64,000 bases of DNA from positions 40,371 to 104,370 of the forward strand of contig CADADP010000004.1 of NCBI GenBank assembly GCA_902786725.1. Direction: 5' to 3'. The position numbers were made by a program, and so were the translations under genes. The stretch is from an uncultured Bacteroidales bacterium (GTDB lineage: Bacteria; Bacteroidota; Bacteroidia; Bacteroidales; Muribaculaceae). Below, in pieces: positions 59,114-64,000 of this stretch (its first letter is position 1; each line of letters begins with the position of its first letter). Under the pieces are notes generated by a model. That model saw only the letters and a program-made list of their open reading frames with translations, was not told where the DNA came from and searched no databases.

Positions 59114-60422
59114 ACTGATATGCGATGTGCGCCTGGGTCAGGAAGGGCGTCAGGAACGCAAGGGTGGAGTGAGAAGCGAGTTTGAGCGCGATTACGACCG
59201 ACTGATTTTCTCATCGCCTTTCCGCCGACTCCAGAACAAGACGCAGGTGTTCCCGCTACCGGGTAGCATTTTTGTGCACAACAGGCTCACTCACAGCCTG
59301 GAAGTGGCGTGTGTGGGGCGCTCGCTGGCCAACGAGATTGCACAGCCGCTACTGGAAAAATACAAGGCTGAACCCTGGCGCGACAAGTTGCTGAAAATGG
59401 GAGAAATAGTGGCCGCCGCCTGCCTCGCACACGACTTGGGGAACCCGCCCTTCGGCCATTCGGGCGAAAAAACCATCGGCGCGTTCTTCTCCGAGGGACG
59501 TGGACAGTTGCTTCGCAACAAACTCACCGCGGAACAGTGGGACGACCTCGTGCACTTCGAGGGCAACGCCAACTCGTTCCGCTCGCTTGTGCATCAGTTC
59601 CGTGGCCGCCGCCCCGGTGGCTTTGCCATGACCTATTCCACACTGGCCGCAATCGTTAAGTATCCATATTCATCGGCCTATGCAGGCGAGAAAGGCAAGT
59701 TCGGCTTCTTCACCACCGAGCGCGACGTGTTTGCCCGGATTGCCGACCGCCTGGGTATGATTAAACAGGGCGAGGACCGCTACTGCCGCCATCCGCTGGT
59801 GTATATGGTGGAGGCCGCCGATGATATTTGCTACCAGATAATGGACATTGAGGACGGTCACAAACTGCGCATTATCTCCACCGACGAGACCATAGCACTG
59901 CTTATGCGCTTCTTCGAGCCTGACCGCGCCGCGCACGTGAGCAATGTGATGGCGACCGTTGCCGACCCTAACGAGAAGATAGTGTACCTGCGCTCATGTA
60001 TCGTGGGACTGCTGGTGGATGAATGTGCACGCGTGTTTGTGGAAAACGAGGACGCCATTCTGCGTGGTGAATTTTCAGGGACGCTGATTGAGCACATGAG
60101 CGAGGTCCCGGCCGACGGATACCGCGCTTGTAGCGACCTGGCCTATCATCGCCTCTATCGGGCCGGGTATGTGGTGGACGTGGATTTGGCCGGAAACCGC
60201 ATCATCAATTTCCTGCTTGATAAACTCATTGATGCTGTGCTGCACCCCGAGCACAACTATTCGCAACTGCTGCTCAACAAGTTCCCTGAGCAGTACGACG
60301 TCAGTGCCTCATCGCTCTACGAGAAGATTCAGGCCGTAATCGACCACATCAGCGCCATGACCGACGTGTATGCGCTGAACCTCTATCGCCAGCTCGGAGG
60401 CATCAGCCTGCCCACTGTGTAA
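59097..60422 (+). CDS. dgt: Deoxyguanosinetriphosphate triphosphohydrolase-like protein
   Basis: An HD-domain dNTPase that removes tripolyphosphate from dGTP or other dNTPs. The 441-residue protein has FSSPFRRLQNKTQVFPLPGS, the first metal His in NRLTHSLEVACVGRSLANEI, the HD motif in AACLAHDLGNPPFGHSGE and the final Asp region MVEAADDICYQIMDIEDGH. The start (ATG 59097, with a second ATG at 59100) lies inside the end of the symporter gene, preceded by GGAAAG, so translation is probably coupled. Its 3' end marks the left edge of the AT-rich block. Confidence 0.93.
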   Translation: MMNWDKLICDVRLGQEGRQERKGGVRSEFERDYDRLIFSSPFRRLQNKTQVFPLPGSIFVHNRLTHSLEVACVGRSLANEIAQPLLEKYKAEPWRDKLLKMGEIVAAACLAHDLGNPPFGHSGEKTIGAFFSEGRGQLLRNKLTAEQWDDLVHFEGNANSFRSLVHQFRGRRPGGFAMTYSTLAAIVKYPYSSAYAGEKGKFGFFTTERDVFARIADRLGMIKQGEDRYCRHPLVYMVEAADDICYQIMDIEDGHKLRIISTDETIALLMRFFEPDRAAHVSNVMATVADPNEKIVYLRSCIVGLLVDECARVFVENEDAILRGEFSGTLIEHMSEVPADGYRACSDLAYHRLYRAGYVVDVDLAGNRIINFLLDKLIDAVLHPEHNYSQLLLNKFPEQYDVSASSLYEKIQAVIDHISAMTDVYALNLYRQLGGISLPTV

Positions 60423-60643
60423 ACAAGGCACTCACCGCCTTTCCGATATAAACGCCCATAGTAGTTAAGTAATTGCGTATAGATGTAAATATGCAGAAGA
60501 CTAATCTTATTATATCGTATAACAGCATCTATAAGTTGTGTGTTGTCGTAACCCCAAAACATAGTTTCGTCTTCCACCATCTTATAAATGATGTCCGCAA
60601 ATTCATATACATGATCAAATTTATAAACTTCAAAACTAACCAT
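60383..60643 (-). CDS. Short ORF at the edge of the AT-rich block, doubtful
   Basis: An 86-residue frame, MVSFEVYKFDHVYEFADIIY then KMVEDETMFWGYDNTQLIDA, that overlaps the last 40 bases of dgt on the opposite strand. The first 60 residues have a plausible protein-like composition (acidic, aromatic); the last 25 come from dgt antisense and look accidental, so it may be the surviving start of a gene cut at the island junction. No family is recognised. It begins 65 bases after the 213-residue gene on the same strand. Confidence 0.3.
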   Translation of the reverse strand: MVSFEVYKFDHVYEFADIIYKMVEDETMFWGYDNTQLIDAVIRYNKISLLHIYIYTQLLNYYGRLYRKGGECLVYTVGRLMPPSWR

Positions 60644-60708
60644 ATTTATAAAATAATATTATATTGTCTTCCTAGCGCTATAAGAACCTTATTCGCAAAC
60701 ATTTGCTA

Positions 60709-61350
60709 TTATTTCACAATCTCAACTTTCCAACCCATTTTGAGGGCAGTATTGATTTTGTCCAGAATCTTCTTTTTATCCTTAGTACTACTGTGGGTAA
60801 GGACATATAGACCAGGAGCAGCTTCGCGCTGGGCATGACCATATTTTTTATCTTTGGTTGTGGAAACCACGTTGATGCGACAGAATTTTACATCCAGCTC
60901 TCGAACTTTTAACAAACCAGCCTCAATAATTGCAGAGGTGAATGTGGTGGCAGCATCGTGTTCCTGAAGAATAGAACCGTCTTTTCTACGGATACATAAA
61001 CCTGTTTTGGGAGCAATCTGCGTTCTCTTGGTTTTCCTTGGACCAAACTCCTTGTGTTCCACCTCGGGATCTGCTTCCAGACGCTTGGCATCAATCAATT
61101 CTGTAATGTTAGTCTTACGCGACAATGAAACACTAATAGGCATTCCTGGATGATAGTCAACCACCAGCACCAACTCTCGTTGCACCTGCTTCAATGCAGG
61201 TTCAATGGTTTCTGTTACTACCGGAAGAATCTCTTTCTTGATGATGTCTTCTTCCAGTTCGCTTACTTGTCTCTCCAAGTCTTCATTCAGGGAGAGCCCT
61301 TCTTTCCGCAATGTTTCCATTGCCTTGTATAAATCGCTGAGTCGTGACAT
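60709..61350 (-). CDS. Unknown protein linked to the DNA methyltransferase
   Basis: A 213-residue soluble protein. Residues 1-60 form an amphipathic, coiled-coil-like helix region (LYKAMETLRKEGLSLNEDLE; SELEEDIIKKEILPVVTETI). The middle has strands (ELVLVVDYHPGMPISVSLSR) and a basic segment (GPRKTKRTQIAPKTGL). The C-terminal part (TSAIIEAGLLKVRELDVKFC then YGHAQREAAPGLYVLTHSST) is alpha/beta and Lys-rich (TKDKKKILDKINTALKMGWK), suggesting nucleic-acid contact. I do not recognise the family. It lies 6 bases after the 259-residue gene, so it is the third gene of the methyltransferase operon. It could be a cognate nuclease or specificity partner; that is a guess from position. Confidence 0.6.
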   Translation of the reverse strand: MSRLSDLYKAMETLRKEGLSLNEDLERQVSELEEDIIKKEILPVVTETIEPALKQVQRELVLVVDYHPGMPISVSLSRKTNITELIDAKRLEADPEVEHKEFGPRKTKRTQIAPKTGLCIRRKDGSILQEHDAATTFTSAIIEAGLLKVRELDVKFCRINVVSTTKDKKYGHAQREAAPGLYVLTHSSTKDKKKILDKINTALKMGWKVEIVK

Positions 61351-61356
61351 ATTACA

Positions 61357-62136
61357 TTATTCTTTAATTCTAAAGTATAATTTAAATTCTTCTGTTATCT
61401 TTTTGGAGTATTCAACTATTTCTTTATGATAGTTAATAAACTCTTGTACACATTGGTCTATTGTTATAGATTCTTTAGTATGCGATGAGTCATACCATAC
61501 TTTAGATTCATCATCAACACTATGAACCCTTACTTTAAGTTCAGCAACTGAATTATCAAAATAACTTATATTACCTCTATGCTTAAACGTGTTTGCCCAT
61601 TTATGGATAACAGAAAGATTGTTATGCAATTTATCAAGACCTTCACTTAAAGGAGATTTGTTTGTCGATAACCAATTTTTGACATTATTATAATTGCACA
61701 TACATAGAATTATAGGGAGTGCTTCTGTTGTCAAGGCAACCTCAGAATCATCTAAAATCTTTAATTCTTTCTTCGTTTTGCAATCCTTTCTATATATGCC
61801 ATAGTAGATCCATAGTGACTGTAGCAGAATGTCAAAAGAATTATTGTACCATTGGATAGCATTATTTATAAATTGAATCTGTATCCATAATTCGTCATCT
61901 TTTTCAGTTGTTAAGTCAACAACCACTTTTTTGTTAAATGCTGCAAGCAGATTAAATCTGGCAGATGCAATGGTGTCATAGAGATTATGGAAGCGTGATA
62001 AAGTTTCCTTAATTCTGACGACATTATCATGTCTAAGCGCAGCATGAACGAGCAACTCATCCTCCCTTTCGTAGTATAGCCAATCAGGGAGCGTCAAAAA
62101 CTCATTTAGTTTACTATCATTATTGATTGCTTTCAT
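61357..62136 (-). CDS. Unknown, probably all-helical protein linked to the DNA methyltransferase
   Basis: A 259-residue protein, ATG at 62136. It appears all alpha-helical (RIKETLSRFHNLYDTIASAR; QIQFINNAIQWYNNSFDILL; QSLWIYYGIYRKDCKTKKEL) and ends HKWANTFKHRGNISYFDNSV, a pattern reminiscent of HEPN-like domains, whose members are often RNases in defence loci. No definite R-x4-6-H catalytic motif can be claimed. Its first 17 bases overlap the end of the methyltransferase gene, pointing to coupled translation. Base composition is AT-rich like the rest of the block. Confidence 0.6.
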   Translation of the reverse strand: MKAINNDSKLNEFLTLPDWLYYEREDELLVHAALRHDNVVRIKETLSRFHNLYDTIASARFNLLAAFNKKVVVDLTTEKDDELWIQIQFINNAIQWYNNSFDILLQSLWIYYGIYRKDCKTKKELKILDDSEVALTTEALPIILCMCNYNNVKNWLSTNKSPLSEGLDKLHNNLSVIHKWANTFKHRGNISYFDNSVAELKVRVHSVDDESKVWYDSSHTKESITIDQCVQEFINYHKEIVEYSKKITEEFKLYFRIKE

Positions 62137-64000
62137 AGTCTTCTTTTGTGATGGGAGTATCTGGGTCAACGATGAGGACTTCATCGTAGGTCAGGCCGTA
62201 GAGACGATAGACAAGGAGATCTATTTTTGATTCAAGATGTTTCGTGTCAGCTTTCTCATCTAATGCTTTTGCAGCAACAATTGAAGAAGCAATTGCTCCG
62301 ATTTCTTTAGGAACAGGTGTGACAATAGGTAGGTTATCAACCTCATATCCATTAACATTACTATTTGTGCTAAACTGCTTAAAAATATAATTTAGAAGTT
62401 TACTATTGAATAGCCCTAAATATAAAAATAGATTTGACTCTTTTTTGAAAGAACAATAGTTCACCGAATTAGCACAGAATGAATTCTGGGAGAGCGTCAT
62501 TTTTAGGCGGACTTTTTCATTTACTCCTGTAATACCCTGCATGACGATGCGTGATTCGGAGAAGAGAGAATCGCTTACATCTTTGATTGAATTCAGCTTA
62601 TTTTTGTTCAAAAAGAAGGTTTCGCCTTGACTCATTGTCTCTTTAATAACATATCTATCAAGATTAGCACCACGAATCATCTTTATATCATTTGGATTCT
62701 TCGTAAATGCGTCTTTACAAAAAGTCATATCAATCTCACCGGTATTGCATTTCCCGAAATCACTAAACTTTCGCGACTTAATAAATACATTCCGAATTAT
62801 AGATAAGTCTTTGGGCAATGATAAAGGAATTGTCAAATAGCGACTGTCCATCCTTCTAACATCACTATATGATATTTGACCGGTTTTAATAGCGAAATCA
62901 ACAAATCTATCCGTATTAATTCTTATATCAAACTCACAATTTTTATTGGCTTTTGCTAACATCGTTAATATACAGACAGATATTTTGGCGTTTTCAAACA
63001 CACGTTTCTTAGGATTATCTCTTTCAGGGAAAGCTTCAAGTGAAATAATAGAGCATTCTTTTTGAACAAACTCTCTAAGTTTATATGCACTAACATCACA
63101 AGCAAACGCTAATGGGAAAATTTCAGAGAAGACACCACCTCGTTTCAACAGATAATAACTTTGTACGATAAACAACCTAAATATATTAAGCATTCCCCCT
63201 TGGGCGGGTTTATACTTTGTAAGTTCCTTGTACTTCTTGAATACTTGTGGGGGAACTGTTACAGATTCTCCTTTGTTCTGCTTTTTATTTATAACTCCAT
63301 ATGGTGGATTCCCTATTACAATATCAAATCCATTATTAACGTTAAACATCCATTCGGAGTCATAAAAAGGTGATGTTGCGTTTTGGTCAAACATATCCCA
63401 AGAAGCTAATTGTTTTGCTTCTTCGTTGCCCACTGCTCCAATATCTTCAAGCAACTTAGCAAGTTCATCTCTCAATTCTGTGACACGCTCCTTATATTTT
63501 CTTTTTGTTTTAACAGTCTTTGCTCCGAAAATGCGATGCTTGGCATCTCTCATTTCGTCTTCTTTTTGGATAACAGCATTTGAAGTAAAGAGATCTGGAG
63601 CTTTCTTGTCAATACCAATTAATGTATTAGCTGCCACAAACTTTGCCTCGAGATTTGGCAAAGGACGAATGCCGAAGTTGTCAACAGGGTTGTTATTAGT
63701 CTTTTGGTCAACCACCAAGGAGATAAAGAAACGGAGTTTGCTTATCTGGATGGCAATAGGTTGGATATCTACACCATAGATGCAATTTTCTATAAGGTAG
63801 AGCTTACGAGCATAGTCAGGGCGATTGATGCTCTCATTAAAGCTACGCTCAATATCAGCCACAATTTCTGCACGCTCTTCATCCGTCGCATTGCGGTAGG
63901 CCTCAGATGTTTCACTAATGGCATTGTTGAGCATCATGTCTTTCCATTGCTCGTTGTTGGGGTCAAGCTGCCCTAGAATATGCACCATCTGTTGGAGCAT
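62120..64000 (-). CDS. Eco57I-like N6-adenine DNA methyltransferase, C-terminal part (5' end outside window)
   Basis: At least 627 residues; the open frame reaches the right window edge. The first visible residues (MLQQMVHILGQLDPNNEQWK) normally follow the SAM-binding motif DPACGSGAF, so motif I lies just outside. Visible are CIYGVDIQPIAIQISKLRFF (motif II-III region), the catalytic motif NPPYG (231-235, counting from the last Met) in FDIVIGNPPYGVI, a linker, and a C-terminal TaqI/Eco57I-type target-recognition domain (GEIDMTFCKDAFTKNPNDIK; MIRGANLDRYVIKE). Such proteins are type IIG enzymes or methylase components of larger defence systems. It heads an operon with two unknown genes and is much richer in AT than the genes left of 60.4 kb. 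Confidence 0.9.
   Translation of the reverse strand: MLQQMVHILGQLDPNNEQWKDMMLNNAISETSEAYRNATDEERAEIVADIERSFNESINRPDYARKLYLIENCIYGVDIQPIAIQISKLRFFISLVVDQKTNNNPVDNFGIRPLPNLEAKFVAANTLIGIDKKAPDLFTSNAVIQKEDEMRDAKHRIFGAKTVKTKRKYKERVTELRDELAKLLEDIGAVGNEEAKQLASWDMFDQNATSPFYDSEWMFNVNNGFDIVIGNPPYGVINKKQNKGESVTVPPQVFKKYKELTKYKPAQGGMLNIFRLFIVQSYYLLKRGGVFSEIFPLAFACDVSAYKLREFVQKECSIISLEAFPERDNPKKRVFENAKISVCILTMLAKANKNCEFDIRINTDRFVDFAIKTGQISYSDVRRMDSRYLTIPLSLPKDLSIIRNVFIKSRKFSDFGKCNTGEIDMTFCKDAFTKNPNDIKMIRGANLDRYVIKETMSQGETFFLNKNKLNSIKDVSDSLFSESRIVMQGITGVNEKVRLKMTLSQNSFCANSVNYCSFKKESNLFLYLGLFNSKLLNYIFKQFSTNSNVNGYEVDNLPIVTPVPKEIGAIASSIVAAKALDEKADTKHLESKIDLLVYRLYGLTYDEVLIVDPDTPITKEDYESNQ

Overview
The window looks like chromosome from a member of the order Bacteroidales. 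A Muribaculaceae-like gut commensal is my inference. Signs seen directly are: promoters of the Bacteroidetes type (TTTG or TTG, 19-20 bases, TAnnTTTG) in front of most operons; lipoproteins and outer-membrane families typical of the phylum (families I recognise as DUF4270, DUF4836, DUF6242, DUF6089, DUF4492); C-terminal tails resembling type IX secretion sorting domains; a GH92 mannosidase and a GH2 enzyme; and cytochrome bd oxidase. GC content is fairly high until about 60.4 kb and then drops sharply.

Layout. 0-2.2 kb: end of a Ca2+-type P-ATPase and an unknown exported protein. 2.4-6.6 kb: glpABC operon (anaerobic glycerol-3-phosphate dehydrogenase), transcribed leftward. 6.8-10.4 kb: secreted endonuclease I-family nuclease behind rlmN. 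10.5-15.4 kb: rightward GH92, mltG, yjbQ-like and miaA. 15.4-17.1 kb: ECF sigma factor with two membrane proteins. 17.3-20.4 kb: DUF4492-cydA-cydB. 20.6-23.6 kb: DUF4836 lipoprotein and divergent nagA. 23.7 kb: tRNA-His. 24.0-31.4 kb: leftward envelope-biogenesis cluster DUF6242, DUF6089, uppS, bamA and three Skp/OmpH chaperones in tandem. 32.0-33.7 kb: Na/Pi cotransporter, followed downstream by a strong terminator and a 168-base palindromic element. 34.1-36.6 kb: small lipoprotein, then divergent prmC/ribD. 36.7-39.6 kb: Sel1-repeat gene remnant, a short starch-synthase-like protein and a DUF4270 lipoprotein. 39.6-40.1 kb: tRNA-Thr(CGU) behind a duplicated promoter, and a small gene. 40.2-42.6 kb: GH2 gene broken by a frameshift. 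42.8-46.2 kb: small beta-barrel protein and a siderophore/cobalamin-type ABC importer. 46.5-50.6 kb: guanine deaminase, HIT protein, greA, flippase, FemAB-like transferase. 50.7-57.6 kb: three paralogous secreted proteins built from 7, 2 and 5 copies of a module of about 100 residues. 57.9-60.4 kb: dicarboxylate symporter and dgt. 60.4-64.0 kb: AT-rich block with an Eco57I-like DNA methyltransferase (cut by the window edge) and two unknown companion genes.

The most unusual content is the trio of modular repeat proteins and the AT-rich restriction-modification-like cassette. Smaller but clear signals are the palindromic element at 31.8 kb, the duplicated tRNA promoter at 39.6 kb, the 30-base perfect palindrome at 12.8 kb, the broken GH2 gene, and a change in GC skew near 20-21 kb with an opposite-skew block at 34.6-36.7 kb. 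Function names rest on motifs read by eye; no database search was run.
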